A DNA stretch of 64,000 nucleotides from the NCBI GenBank assembly GCA_002197995.1, contig NGZR01000005.1, positions 930,001-994,000 of the forward strand, read 5' to 3'. Each line of letters begins with the position of its first letter. Within the stretch, counting starts at the first letter, position 1. Below are positions 53,401-64,000 of the stretch, piece by piece. Under the pieces are notes generated by a model. The model was given only the letters and a program-made list of their open reading frames with translations. It made no database searches and was not told where the DNA came from. Both the position numbers and the translations under genes were made by a program. The DNA comes from Gaeumannomyces sp. JS-464. Its lineage: Eukaryota > Ascomycota > Sordariomycetes > Magnaporthales > Magnaporthaceae.

Positions 53401-54989
53401 ATGGTACAGATGTAGACAGCACTGCGGAGATAACTATCCTTTTCATTATACTTCTATCACATACTTCCCTCACTCTCAACGGCCCCCTGGACCGCCTCGA
53501 CACTTGGCGCCACGTAGTTCCACTCCTCATCGTTGCTTATGCTCCTCCCTCTGTCTATCCCCTCCTTAACTCCGTATCCACCCATTAGCGACCGAACGGA
53601 GTGTGAATCATTGGAAACGCCCGGCAGGCGGGGGAGACGGGGCTTATTGATGTGAGGTTGTGTTGGTTAGGCCTGCGTTTAGGCCAGCCTGGAAAGGGGA
53701 AGACCAAGGGTCCGAGCCTAATCTTGTTAAACTGTGTCGTGGTGGAAATAGGGCGTTGCAGAAGGCCTGCGTTTCTTCAAGGTCGCTGTCGCGGTCGGGG
53801 AGGGCAGGGGAGGCATACCCGCCGAGTAGAAAGAAGTGACCTCTTTCTTATCACTGTTTCCAAGAGCGTTGTTAGCGTCTGGTCGCAAAGGCCGGTGTAT
53901 TGTGGGGGCGATGGGCTGGTGGAGGCGGGGAGTGCCGCGCTCAACGGGACGCGGAGGCCGAAGATATGAACAGGCCCAGACTTTCCAACCTGTCCGGGAG
54001 AGCCAGAGACGCACCTTGGAGTGATATCGACAGGGATTTAATAATCTAGATAATTATTTTATAAGGAAAGTCGGGTGTGAAGGTGTCAAACAAGCTGTTT
54101 TCGAAAAGGAGCCGAGTTACCCAGGCATCGTTAGCAAGAGATAGATCCGTGGAATGCTTGAGAGGCCGGCTGCTGGGGTGGCGGCCTAGTGTGCAAGTGC
54201 GGGTGGTGGCGAGAACCTGACCCAGGGGGAAATGGGGGACATGTAACGAGACTACTCGGGACGGACGTACCCCGAGACTTCGATTCAGAGTGCTTCATGA
54301 TAACTTCTCGAATCGTACGGCCTTGCGCCGGCTTCTTAGAGGGACGATCGGCTCACATGTGGAAACTGGTGAAGAATTTTCCAAGTCCGAGACGTGAAAT
54401 TTTGACGAATAGTTTCTGGGGGCTGTCTTGGGAGCTCCTTCCTTTCCGGGCTGTTTCACTCTAGAAAAACGCGTGCAGCTAATTTGCTGCCTTAGGGCTC
54501 CCACCCAACACTTGTCGTTTCAACGGTCCACTCCTGAACCTGGATGGACACTGACACCCGGGCTGAAGGCCAAGCTTGAAAACCTATCTTGCCATTAGAT
54601 CCAGCCCTGCACGCCCACCTTAGACGAGTGCGCATTGTCGAAATATCACTCCCTACGCCACATCGACTTTCAAGCCCAGATCCGACAAGCAGGCACTCAC
54701 TGGGATACTTCTCTACCCGCGGGCAGTGCTTTCTGAGGGCCGTCCAGCAAGAGAGATAGGCATCTATCTACCTAGGTAGGCACGCCCCTTCGAAGCAGTG
54801 GAAGACCTACCCGATGCATGGTCTATACCAGTGACCGCCTCCGAGCCATGTCAGCGTGATAGCTGACCAGGACTGGGCCGGGTGCTCCTGAACAAGCGCC
54901 GCAAGCATTGTCGCCCCGAGACGCAGCATCGCTGCCCTGTTGACGACGTCCCAACAACACCCAACAGCCCTCCTGCTCCGAGACGTGCC
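50450..54989. other. Long intergenic region, 4.5 kb, no supportable gene
   Basis: Frames up to 212 codons (51481-52119 plus) overlap frames on the other strand and lack motifs or introns. GC-rich segments alternate with short A/T runs (for example the T-run at 51485-51496). The part next to 50450 should contain the transporter promoter. No transposon end was found. Confidence 0.4.
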
Positions 54990-55346
54990 ATGCCTCCCCG
55001 GTCCTCTAACAAGTCCAAAGCGGGTAAGCGTCTAGTTCGCCATTTTCCTCAAACCCTCAGCCCAGTTAATCCGGGACAGAGAGTCGGGCCATACAGCCAC
55101 CGCCGAGCGCTGCGCTGACCATTCCCAGCAGGACCAGCCGGCCACCCGCCCCGCCGCTCGAGGCCTCGGACGGAAGGCCCGATCCCGGTCCCAGTCACGA
55201 ACAGGAGCGGGACGAAACGCCCATACACGAAGTCGGAACTTCGGATCCTCCAGTTACTCGAGGGCTTCGTGGGGCCCGAGGTGTGGGATTGGGACTTGGA
55301 CGCCCGGAAGAATGGCCGTCTCGACGACGACCACAACGATAACTAG
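54990..55346 (+). CDS. Possible two-exon small protein, unknown
   Basis: ATG 54990 opens MPPRSSNKSKA (34 nt). A GTAAGC donor at 55024, a GCTGAC branch site and an acceptor ending at 55128 remove 105 nt. The joined frame continues to TAG 55344-55346 with RSGTKRPYTKSELRILQLLE, then GFVGPEVWDWDLDARKNGRL and an acidic end: 83 residues in all. The basic disordered N terminus and compact acidic C terminus look like a real protein. The splice signals support it; the family is not recognised. Confidence 0.45.
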
Positions 55347-57564
55347 GCCCCGCTCCTGGTCAGCGTGGGCGAGGACTCCCCGGCCTCTGCATCAACTCAA
55401 CCTCGTCGGCGATCTAGCCGAGCAATACAGACCAGCCGGTAGCGTCGGCAAAGCCTAGCCCAGCTAGCCCGAAAAAAGATGGCGGGGTCGAACTGAGCTC
55501 GTGAGGACGTTCGGCAGAGGGTCAAGCATGCCTGGAATACCTGGCGTGATAGATGCGACGAATATATCACTACTCCCTGGCATGGAATGCCATTACTACT
55601 CTTCCCATTTACCCACTGGCCTTTCCACCTACCTACACAACATGGCTTCGCGACATCGGCGCCTGAAGGCTGGTTGAAACAGAACCCGCCCCCATACCTT
55701 TTGTACAGAAAATACGAGATGTTTAGGGTAGGATCAACCTTCCACCTAGGAGGCCCCCGTCTGATGGTCGTGGCTGTCGAGGCTCGATTTTCGGGATCGG
55801 GGATTTTTTTGGGAGGATCCTCATGGGTCTGGTGGATCATTCACCTTATTAATATAACAGTCCCCCCTATTTCATTACGCCACTTTGGGTGTCGTGAATT
55901 TTGAACAGCAGCGTTTGTCGTCGGATTTTATTATCAGGGATTCTCGGAGAATCCCGTCGGGCAAGGGGTCTCACGTGCCATGTGGGCAGGATGGCGGGCC
56001 GCCAAGACTGAGCGAGGTACACCATTCTTGGCGGACGTGCTCTGCTGAAGAGTCGAGACGAAAAACTGGGAGGGAGGCGTTGAGCTTCTGTTATATGCTT
56101 CGCCAGCCTGTTTATCAAGCTCGAAGGTACCCCTGGGTGGCCCGTAGCTCGGCCCGGGTCTAATCGCGGCCCGTGAACTCGATTCCAGCAAAACATGCGT
56201 GAAAAGACAGCGAAAAGGGGATGATAGGCGGCGCTCGTTCCATCCACCTTATCCCATCGTTGATCCATCGTTATCATGGTGCCCACTGCAGACTTTTACA
56301 TGACCCTGAGCCACCAATCCGCTGCGTCGATGCAATCATGTGTGGCCCTGAGCAGCAAGGGCAGCCCCTGTGCCGGCAGAGCAAGGGTCTCGGCACAGGC
56401 GGCTTGGTGTGGATTCGCTATTTACTGCAGGGCGCTAACTGGCTGCACCCACGCACTCGCACGCGTGGCGGCTGCAGGAACCTCCACTGCAGACCAAGTT
56501 CGATCCTGGCTGGCTCTGGATGGCGTCTTGTGCCGTGCAAGAGAAATCACCCAGTGACACAAGTTTAGGGTAATCCCAGGCGTAAAACAAGGCCAATCTG
56601 CCCCGCGTTTGTCTGGGGCTACGTTATTTTACCTCGATGAATGTCAGACAGCCAGCGACCGCATCAAGCGTCCCGACAAACTTGGCGGTATCACCGCTCA
56701 ACACATGACCAGCAACAGACACGCTGCCTCGAGGTTTGGAGTGCTATTTGGAGCTTCGACTTGGCCCTTGAACCCGACGATTTACAAACCCAGCGTGACG
56801 TCGGCCGAGTCATTCCCGGTGGGCACGTTGCATGCCGAACTCTTGCCGTTGCTTGGAAATTGCTTGTCAGCGACAAGCATACGAAAAAAATTCGTAACGA
56901 GCCGGTGGGCCTGTGTTCCACCCGATTGCCGTCTTGGTGCCCAGAGACGCGCCCGGCAGCCGCGTTACGGGAGCCATCCCTGGCCCTCTGCCATCGACCA
57001 TGGGCCTGACCGTGGTAATCATAGTCCCGCCTTGTCATCTCGACAAGGGAGGCTGCCACCTCAGGGCGGTCAACTGATATCGGCTGGCAGCCTCCGCGAC
57101 GGGACCAAGGCTTAGGCCGCCCTCCCGCGGGAACCACGGCCGCCGCCCTCATCAAGGTTCACCCTCGCGGATAAACACTTTCCCTCCCTTCCTACTCGTG
57201 GCCCTCGACGACGGCCCTTCCACCCCGCCTGCCCCCGTACCCCGAGTCCCCAACCACCGCCCTCGCGGAGGCTACTCCAACAGCATGGTCCCACCCCGCG
57301 GGGGTTCGGGGTCTCCCCAAAGCCACTATTCCCCGGCCGGGCACGGAGCATTTTAAGATATGTTTTCTGGGGCCGAGGAAAAAAACCGTCGCAGTGTCAG
57401 GGCGGTAAAGCTTCATATAAAGGGTTAGGTCGCCCCGAGCTCAAGCTAACCAAGGGGCTCCCCACATCCTGGGCCGCTCTTCCTCGACCTCCATTGCACT
57501 GCCGGTCGCGAACAAGACTGGACTCCTAGGCGCGAGCCGTACTCGAAAATAGCCCGTAGCTAAG
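55347..57564. other. Intergenic region upstream of the second transporter
   Basis: A cysteine/alanine-rich 93-codon plus frame (56276-56557) is the best candidate for a small gene but has no motif or clear signal peptide. 57115-57350 is C-rich. CTTCATATAAAG near 57410 could be a TATA-like element for the transporter at 57565. Confidence 0.4.
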
Positions 57565-59329
57565 ATGACCGTCGCTACGACCGGCGTGAGCAAGAGCTAC
57601 TTCGGCGGCCTGACGGGCGAGCGTCTGGCCGTACTCCAGACGACCCTGATCATCGCGCCGGCCTTCATCCTCTTCGGCTACAACCAGGCCGGGCTCGGCG
57701 GCCTGATCGGGCTCAAGGACTGGGAGCGCACCTTCCCCGAGATCGACACCACCCACAACAAGGACCCGTCCGTGTCGACGCTCAAGGGCTTCGTCGTCGC
57801 CACCGCTGTCATCGGCGCCTTCTTCGGCTCGCTCTCGTGCTCCTACACGGGCGACAAGTTCGGCCGCCGCCATGTCATCTGCTTCTCCGGCCTCTGCACC
57901 CTCGTCGGCGAGGTCCTGGAGTGCTCCGCGTTTGGGCTCGCCCAGCTCATCGTCGGCCGTATCATCGTCGGCTTCGGCGTCGGCCAGCTGAGCTCCATCG
58001 TGCCCGTCTGGCAAAGCGAGACGAGCGGTGCCAGCAACCGCGGGCGCCACGTCGTGCTGGACGGCCTCTTCATCTGCTTGGGTTTCGTCCTTGAGAGTTG
58101 GATCAACGTGAGTTTCTGACAGCCACAACTGCCGCCCCTGTCCCCCCTGAAGCCCGCCCGCTCCGGGCGGGAAACCAACCCGGCGCATACTAACTGGAAA
58201 CCTCTTGCAGCTTGGATTCTTCCAGTTCGGCGACAGCCCCGTCACCTGGCGCCCGCCCATCGCCATCGCCATCCTGTTCTCGCTCATCCTGTGCGGCTCC
58301 GTCTACCTCTTCCCCGAGAGCCCGCGCTGGCTGGTGGCCAAGAACCGCAGCTCCGACGCCCTCGCCGTCCTGTCGGTCCTGCGCGGCCTCCCCCAGGACT
58401 CGATCGAGGTGCAGGCCGAGCTCTCGGGCATCGAGCTCTCGCTCGAGGAGACCACCGGCAAAGACGCCAAGCTTTCCGAGATGCTCAACCCCAAGAACGA
58501 GGATAAGCTGCTGTACCGCTTCGGCCTCTGCATCCTGCTGCAGTTCTTCCAGCAGATGTCGGGCACCAACTTGGTCAGCGTCTACGCCACCATCCTGTTC
58601 CAGGACAACCTCGGCATGAGCCCCGAGCTGTCGCGCGTCCTGACGGGCGGTGCCCTCACCTGGAAGTTCCTGTCGTCGTTCCTGGCCTTCTTCTGCATCG
58701 ACCGCTTCGGCCGCCGCGTCGTCTTTATGATCTCGGGCGCGGGGATGGCCGCTTGCATGATTGCGCTTGCTGTTGCCACCTCGTTCCCTGAGGAGAACCG
58801 CGCCGCCATGATCAGCGCCGGCTGCTTCCTCTACCTCTTCAACACCTTTGTGCCCATCGGCTTCCTCGGCGCAAACTTCCTGTATTGCACCGAGGTCGCG
58901 CCCGTCCGCCTCCGCATGGTCATGACCAGCATCTCGACGGCCAACCACTGGCTGTGGTACGTGCAGTCCCCCCGTACCCGCCTGCAAGAACACAGGCGTG
59001 CTCCGTGACAGATTTACTAACGCAGCTCATGCCATAGGAACTTTGTCGTCGTCATGATCACGCCCGTGGCCATCTCCACCATCGGCTCCAAGTATTACAT
59101 CGTGTACGCGGTCATCGCGGCCTGCATCCCCCTCTCCGTCTACTTCCTGTTCCCCGAGACCATGGGCCGCAACCTGGAGGAGATCGACCTCATGTTCCGC
59201 GACTCGCCCTCGGTCTGGGCCACCGTCAAGTACGCAAACACGCGCCCCATCGGCATGCCCCAGGAGTTCGAGAGGAAGCAGAAGGCGGACCACGTCGAGG
59301 GTGTCGTGGACGAGTCGTCGTCCCGGTAG
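57565..59329 (+). CDS. MFS sugar transporter (hexose/pentose type), three exons
   Basis: Exons 57565-58107, 58211-58956 and 59038-59329 join to a 526-residue protein. Both introns have GT...AG ends and CTAAC branch sites (58187 and 59018 regions). Sugar-porter signatures: FGYNQAGLGGL in helix 1, DKFGRRHVICFSG, GRIIVGFGVGQLSSIVPVWQ, FPESPRWLVAKNR, LQFFQQMSGTNLVSVYA, DRFGRRVVFMISG and PETMGRNLEEIDLMF. It is intact and of normal length, so probably a working plasma-membrane transporter; substrate is not predictable from sequence alone. It has 2.2 kb of upstream space and shares the neighbourhood of a GH43 glycosidase. Confidence 0.93.
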
Positions 59330-60313
59330 GCTTGCGAACTGTGCGATCAAAAACGGTTTTAGTAAAATGGAGTAAAAAAGGTTGGGCTTGCGGCTAGGTA
59401 TCTGTAAATAGGTTAGCGACATATAACTGCGAGATAAAGTTGAATAGCTTGAGGTACGAAGAGGACAGAAGTCCCCGCCTTCTGGTGACTGCCTATGTTG
59501 AGAGTTCCCCTGGGTACCTGTCTCCCGTGCTAACGATGCCAGCAGGCATGGCAAAAAAATCATGACGTAGGAATACCTCAGCATATGCGTTTTAACTTGG
59601 CCCCTCCGTGCGTTCGCAGACCACCAAGCGCCCAACTGCACTGCCATAGTTTCTCTAGATCAAAGACCACCGAAGGGTGCGCATTCCTCCACCTGGAACC
59701 GGCTTGGTGTTTTCATGTTCCAACCATCCGATTCCTGGTAAAGCTCCGAGTCCCTCAGTCGTGGTAACCCCAATATCGCAGCTGGAAGGACAGCCGCCAC
59801 TTCCATGTTGTCTGCAAGGCGGGTAGCATCTCTCCAGAGTAAAGGTAGCTCACCGAAGGTTCTCCAAGGTGACCCACATGACCAAGGGGTTACGTGACGC
59901 GGTTTCAACTGTTCGGTTGTGTAAAGAACTCATAAGAAGTCAAGCGCGTCGACGACGCGGCTGGCGATGGTTGTGGCCATCAGGGGGGGTCGATGCCGGG
60001 GGCTGATTCCTATAGCCTGCTGTCAGCTGTCAGCCACTAGTTGACAAGTGGCTGAGAACTCGACTTCGATACAAAGTGGCGCGGGACCTTGCCACACACA
60101 GTGCAATAGGTGGGTAGGACCTACCACCTGATTACCTACATTAAAAAAATTCCCTTCACAATTTACAATTCAAAAAAGAATTCCAAAAAAAAAAAAAGAG
60201 GAAGTGAACCTTACAACAAAGCATCGGAAAAAAAAAACCACTCCACCGAACAGCCAGTCAAAGCCATCAAGCTATAGTCTCTGAGTACCACAGCAAACAC
60301 TGCCAGCCACACC
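59330..60313. other. Intergenic region with poly-A tract
   Basis: No gene is supportable. An A-run lies at 60185-60200, and GTAGGTCCTACC-type palindromic sequence near 60113-60135 (GGTGGGTAGGACCTACCACC). The second half is probably leader/promoter of the small gene at 60314. Confidence 0.45.
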
Positions 60314-60526
60314 ATGACAGGCGTCAACAACGAGGCGATGAGCCGGGCCAAGCGGGAGGCAGAGATCTGCGCCGACTGGTGCGCGTTTCTGCGAGCAAGA
60401 TTTCCCAACATGAAGGCAGAGCCTGGTGATATCGTCTGCCCGCATCACGGCGTCGTCGACAAGTTTCCCGACGACATGACTGAGAGCGAGGCCGAGCAGG
60501 TCTATCGAGACTTCGAGAGCCAGTAG
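60314..60526 (+). CDS. Small hypothetical protein
   Basis: A 70-residue frame in a good start context (CACCATGAC). It begins MTGVNNEAMSRAKREAEICA, contains EPGDIVCPHHGVVDKFPDD and ends in an acidic helix. A C-x-H-H arrangement is visible but one site does not make a known metal motif. The A-rich leader upstream resembles a fungal 5' UTR. Not a member of the 39-48 kb family by eye. Confidence 0.5.
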   Translation: MTGVNNEAMSRAKREAEICADWCAFLRARFPNMKAEPGDIVCPHHGVVDKFPDDMTESEAEQVYRDFESQ

Positions 60527-61179
60527 GTTAACTCGCTCGTCGCTGTTTACAATTCTCCCGGAGCGTCCAACCTTTCCGCAGCCCGTGGGCTATTTGGTTA
60601 ATTAATCAAGGTGATGGCAACAGGCACAAACACGCAGCTGCTGCCGCGGCACCCGACCCCGGTCCCGGCGACGATTCCTCGATGGCCGGTTGGGCTTGAG
60701 ACGATGGAGGCCGCCAGCAGGAGCAAGCGGGAGGATTCTGGCCAGGCATACAAGGGGAATGGGGGAATTAACGTCGTTTTTTGTTTTCTTTCTCTTCCTT
60801 TTTCTCGGGCTAGTACGGCATTCCTTGTAGCCCGGAAGTCCGTTGGCGTGATTAGGTTGCCAGCTGGACGTGGATGCGGCTGGGTGCAAGTTGAGATCGA
60901 ATTCCACATCCGGATGTGCTAGACTCGAATAGGAAAACAATCTGGACTACGCCAGCATCCCACAAGTACCCGAACCATGCAGATGTGATCCCTGGGCGTC
61001 GACTTCATGCCTGGGTTTCGTACATAGGTACATATATACCTATATACCAAGCTGGACCTTTGCATCCTCAAGCATTTTTTTCTTCTTCTTTTCCGTTCAC
61101 GGCCATTCTCCCACCACCAGCATCCAGGACGGATTACCAAGCCCATATCTCCATCTCCACCGCCCCTCCAAGCAACACG
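60527..61179. other. Intergenic region upstream of the dehydrogenase gene
   Basis: Overlapping frames on both strands at 60598-60940 without motifs. ATATATACCTATATACC near 61030 is a possible TATA region for the gene at 61180. Confidence 0.45.
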
Positions 61180-62144
61180 ATGACGCGGACTAAGGCCTTC
61201 AACCCCGACCACGACGTCCCTGACCTCCGGGGAAAAGTCATCCTGGTAACGGGCGGCAACAACGGCCTCGGCCTCGAGACGGTCCGCCAGCTCGCCAAGC
61301 ACGGCCCGGCGCACATCTACCTCGCCTCCCGCTCGCTGGCCAAGGCGGACGAGGCCATCAGGGACGTGCGCTCGTCCAGCCCCGCGGCCGCGGGCACCCC
61401 GATCAGCGCGCTGCAGCTGGACCTCGCCTCCTTCGCCAGCGTCAAGGCGGCCGCGCGCGCCTTCGCGGCCGCCTCGGACCGGCTCGACATCCTCGTCAAC
61501 AACGCCGGCGTCATGTGCACGCCCGAGGGGCTGACCGAGGATGGCTACGAGGTGCAGTTCGGCACCAACCACATGGGCCACGCGCTCCTGACGCAGCTGC
61601 TGCTCCCGACCCTCAAGCAGACGGCAGTGGCGGCGGCAGCAGCAGCAGCAGCAGCAGCCGGGGCGCAGGGCGACGTGCGCGTCGTCTTCCTGTCGTCGGA
61701 CCTCGAGTCCAGCGCGCCTGGGGGCACGTACCGGCTCGACGAGCTCAAGACCACCATGGCGGCCACGCCGACGCGGGGCGGTACGGCGTCTCCAAGCTGG
61801 CCAACATCCACTACGCGGCCGCGCTGGCGGCGCGGAACCCGGACCTGCGCGTCGTCAGCGTCCACCCGGGCATCGTCAGGACGGGCCTGCAGGCGCCCAT
61901 GGTGGAGGGGTCCGGCCTGCTGCTCAGGGGCGTCTTCAGCCTGGCGCGCAACTTCCTGACGCCCGTCGAAAAGGGCGTGCACAACTCGCTGTGGGCCGCC
62001 ACCGCCAAGGAGGTTCAGTCGGGAGCGTTCTACCACCCTGTCGGCGTGGGTGGGAAGGGTTCCAAGCTGAGCAAGGATGAGAAGCAGAGGAATATGCTGT
62101 GGGACTGGACGCAGAAGGAGCTGCAGCCGCATCTGTGTACCTAA
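61180..62144 (+). CDS. Short-chain dehydrogenase/reductase, one-base frameshift as given
   Basis: ATG 61180 opens MTRTKAFNPDHDVPDLRGKV, then ILVTGGNNGLGLETVRQLAK (the TGxxxGxG nucleotide site, about residues 25-31), LDLASFASVKAA, ILVNNAGVM and GTNHMGHALLTQLLLP. After DELKTTMAATPTRG the frame breaks near 61775-61781, and the next frame gives YGVSKLANIHYAAALA, with the catalytic Tyr and Lys, then VHPGIVRTGL and on to TAA 62142-62144. One missing base in a GGGGC run explains it; restored length is about 321 residues. The order resembles the retinol-dehydrogenase/WW-oxidoreductase-like SDR group of fungi. NAD(P)-dependent; substrate unknown. A poly-Ala insert sits before LSSD. Confidence 0.88.
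61622..61665 (+). repeat. GCA/GCG trinucleotide run coding poly-alanine
   Basis: A run of GCG/GCA codons yields about ten alanines in a row in the dehydrogenase, between TLKQ and GDVRVVFLSSD. Likely a length-variable surface loop. Confidence 0.8.
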
Positions 62145-62510
62145 AGAGTCCATGGAACGCTCCCTTCGACCCATATGAGGTCAACGGAGCCGGGGCCATG
62201 TCCCTCAACGCTGCTATCAAAGCTGTGCTCCGGCGGCATCACGCGACAGAGCCCCCGAGTATGCTACGGGTGCAAGTTTTGTTGGTTGTCTGTTTGAACA
62301 CATGAGCTCGAGGTGATTATTTTACGGGAAGTTCCACGTTCTTTTGATCGGATGGAATACAAGTACCGATGGTTCTACTCTCTTCTATTACCTGAGTGCA
62401 GCACATCAAGCCGGTCTAATATCCGCAGCTACACTGGTAATAAAGCGTGACACTGGAGGAAGAAAGCGAGAGGACGCAGCTGGTCGCAGGCCCTTATCAC
62501 ACTTACCACC
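62145..62510. other. Convergent intergenic region
   Basis: The dehydrogenase and glycosidase stop codons face each other across 366 bases. It should hold both 3' ends; an AATAAA-like TAATAAAGC lies near 62440. Confidence 0.5.
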
Positions 62511-63918
62511 CTACTTGGAGAACTGCCACCAGTTGATGTTGAACAGATACCCCGAGCCGTTGCCGACAAACTTGAAGAACAGGTCCTTGGTGCCCGTCGC
62601 CCCGCTGACGTTGCAAGTCACCGTGGTCCAGGCCTGCCACCCGCCGGTGCTGCCGGGGACGTTGCAGGTGCCGACGAGCGTGCCGGACTCGCCGCCCAGG
62701 CGCAGCTCGATCTTTGCGCCCTGCGCGTTGCCGCCGGCCGCGACACGCGCCGTGAATGTCTTGGCCCCGGGGGCGGCGCCGAACGCGACGCCGGCGACCT
62801 TGACGTAGTCGCCGTTGTTGATGTTGTTGACGTTGATCCCGCCCTCGGAGCACGGCTCGGTGCTGACGCCGCGCGAGAAGGCCATGGTCTCGGCCTCGCG
62901 GCGCGTGTAGGGGTCGAACTCCTTGAGCTGCGGCGCCCCGCCTTGCTCATCCGCATGGTAGGGATGGAGCCGTCGGCGCCGTAGTCGAAGCGCTCGACGG
63001 AGACAGAGCGGGCGTAGCCGCCACCGCCGGGGAGGGCGCCGTTGTGGTAGAAGAAGTAGGCGTTGTTCTTGTAGTGCACCACGGCCGGGTGGTTGGTAAA
63101 GCTGCCGCCCTCGGTCGCCATGACCAGGCCTCGGTACGTCCAGGGCCCCGTGGCGGTCGGGGCGGTGGCGTAGCGGATGTCCTCGCTGCAGCAGTTGGCC
63201 GCGTAGATCATGTAGTAGACGCCGTTGCGCTTGTACAGCCAGGGGCCCTCCTCATATGACGTCGGGCGTCTGGCGTCCTCGCGCCCGGCGCGGCGCTGGC
63301 CGAAGCCTTGGGTCGTGAGCTGGACCCGGACGGGCTGGCCCTGGAAGGAGATCATGTCCGGGTTCAGCTTGACGTACCACAGGTTCGGGTTTCCCCAGTA
63401 GAGGTAGGCCTGGCCGTCGTCGTCGATGAAGACGGTCGGGTCGATCTCGCTGTTTTGAACAAGGGACGACCGATCGCGTCCTTGTAGGGCCCCTCGATCT
63501 TGTCCGCCACGGCGACACCGATGGCCATGCCGCCGCCGGCGCGGGGCTGGATGGGGACATAGAGGTAAAACTTGCCGTTCCTCTCGACAGCTTGAGGAGC
63601 CCAGGCATCCTTTGAGGCCCACGGGAATGTTGTCAGACCGGCGGGGCTGCCGTGGTCTTGCCAGTTGGCCATGTCGTCGGTCGAGTACAGGCGCCAGTCC
63701 GTCATGTTGAAGTAGGTCGCGCCGTCGTTGTCATGGCTAGTGAGGGCGTAGAGGCGGTCCTTGTAAAGCATTGGGGCTGGGTCGGCTGTGAACCGTGTCT
63801 GCACAATGGGGTTGTCCGCCCTGGAGAAGCTTGGAGCGCTGGCAAGGGCGGCCAGGAGGAGGCCTCGGCACGCCGTCTTCACGCCCCAACGCATGTTTCC
63901 GGGCTTGGGAAGATCCAT
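62511..63918 (-). CDS. Secreted GH43 arabinoxylan-type glycosidase with C-terminal CBM6, two frameshifts as given
   Basis: The likely start is the second ATG (63894): MRWGVKTACRGLLLAALASA is a good signal peptide. The GH43 five-blade propeller follows: RFTADPAPMLYKDRLYAL (general-base Asp in DPAPM), GATYFNMTDWRLYS, then EIDPTVFIDDDGQAYLYWGN (second Asp) and SYEEGPWLYKRNGVYY (acid Glu), all three catalytic carboxylates present. The C-terminal ~120 residues (GGINVNNINNGDYVKVAGV to LFNINWWQFSK) form a CBM6 module. The layout resembles bacterial XynD-type arabinoxylan arabinofuranohydrolases. Frames break near 63460 (one base missing in CCAAGG) and near 62937 (one base missing in a C run); restored length is about 460 residues. 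Role: removing arabinose side chains or cleaving xylan outside the cell. Confidence 0.9.
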
Positions 63919-64000
63919 CGGAGTAGCCTAGGATGATGTGCGACTAGGGAGTCAGTGGGTAGCCGATGATCCAGTCCAGGCCGGCAGCTCGCGAGGGTGA
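63919..64000. other. Upstream edge of the glycosidase gene
   Basis: Only about 80 bases of promoter/leader are in the window; no signal can be assigned. Confidence 0.5.

Noticed and set aside
57526..58287. 253-codon minus-strand ORF opposite the transporter
   Set aside because: Antisense shadow of an exon of the intact sugar transporter caused by high GC at third positions.
58190..58993. 267-codon minus-strand ORF
   Set aside because: Antisense shadow of transporter exon 2; composition is Glu/Asp/Gly-rich as expected of a shadow, and it runs into an intron.
60314..60526. Ninth member of the 39-48 kb small-protein family
   Set aside because: Similar length, but the middle V-x-G-x-V and late P-x-V-x-V-x-R blocks are not present.

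Overview
The window is nuclear DNA from a filamentous ascomycete (Pezizomycotina; a sordariomycete is my best guess). The evidence is short introns with GTAAGT-type donors and CTAAC/CTGAC branch sites, a HET-domain gene, RIP-like C-to-T and G-to-A decay confined to transposons, a Fot1/pogo-type element, a non-ribosomal peptide synthetase relic and a GH43-CBM6 hemicellulase. GC-rich gene DNA alternates with an AT-rich, RIP-mutated transposon block.

Layout. 1-9553 is a RIP-degraded Ty3/gypsy retrotransposon on the minus strand (gag zinc knuckle, RT, RNase H and integrase still readable) with both LTRs. It carries a nested 707-bp miniature LTR element (6353-7059) and a hexapeptide-coding minisatellite. 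The gypsy element sits inside a Fot1-like DNA transposon, of which 9554-9937 is the visible end. A hAT-like non-autonomous element lies at 10669-11477. About 11.5-15.4 kb holds no convincing intact gene. 15.4-20.7 kb is the most striking region: 17 consecutive box C/D snoRNA candidates, each set between splice signals, i.e. a non-coding one-snoRNA-per-intron host gene. Two neighbouring members carry guides perfectly complementary to spliceosomal RNAs: 12 nt of U2 and 13 nt of U6. 20.7-26 kb has no confident gene. 26.2-32.4 kb is a shattered NRPS on the minus strand, readable as A-T-C-A-T-C-(A lost)-T-E-C-A-(T lost)-reductase. A short 5.8S/ITS2 fragment lies at 33991-34075.

35.6-48.1 kb is an accessory island: an unrecognised ORF of about 320 codons and a HET-domain gene facing each other tail to tail, followed by eight same-strand small genes coding for about 80-110 residues. 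These eight share a G-[DEQK]-x-[VI] / V-x-G-x-[VI] / P-x-[VI]-x-[VF]-x-R pattern and look like one expanded, divergent family of small beta-rich proteins. One copy is cut by a complete 1856-bp Fot1-like transposon with a TA duplication; another ends early at an in-frame TAG. A second hAT-like copy with a perfect 8-bp duplication (44425-45468) sits between them.

48.5-64 kb is a carbohydrate-related segment: an MFS sugar transporter (minus), a possible two-exon small gene, an intact three-exon MFS sugar transporter (plus), a 70-residue ORF, a short-chain dehydrogenase, and a secreted GH43 arabinoxylan-type glycosidase with CBM6 (minus). The first transporter, the dehydrogenase and the glycosidase have clean single-base frameshifts, nearly all fitting one missing base in a G/C run, which suggests assembly error more than decay. 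Together the transporters and glycosidase fit hemicellulose sugar release and uptake, but co-regulation is not visible in the sequence.
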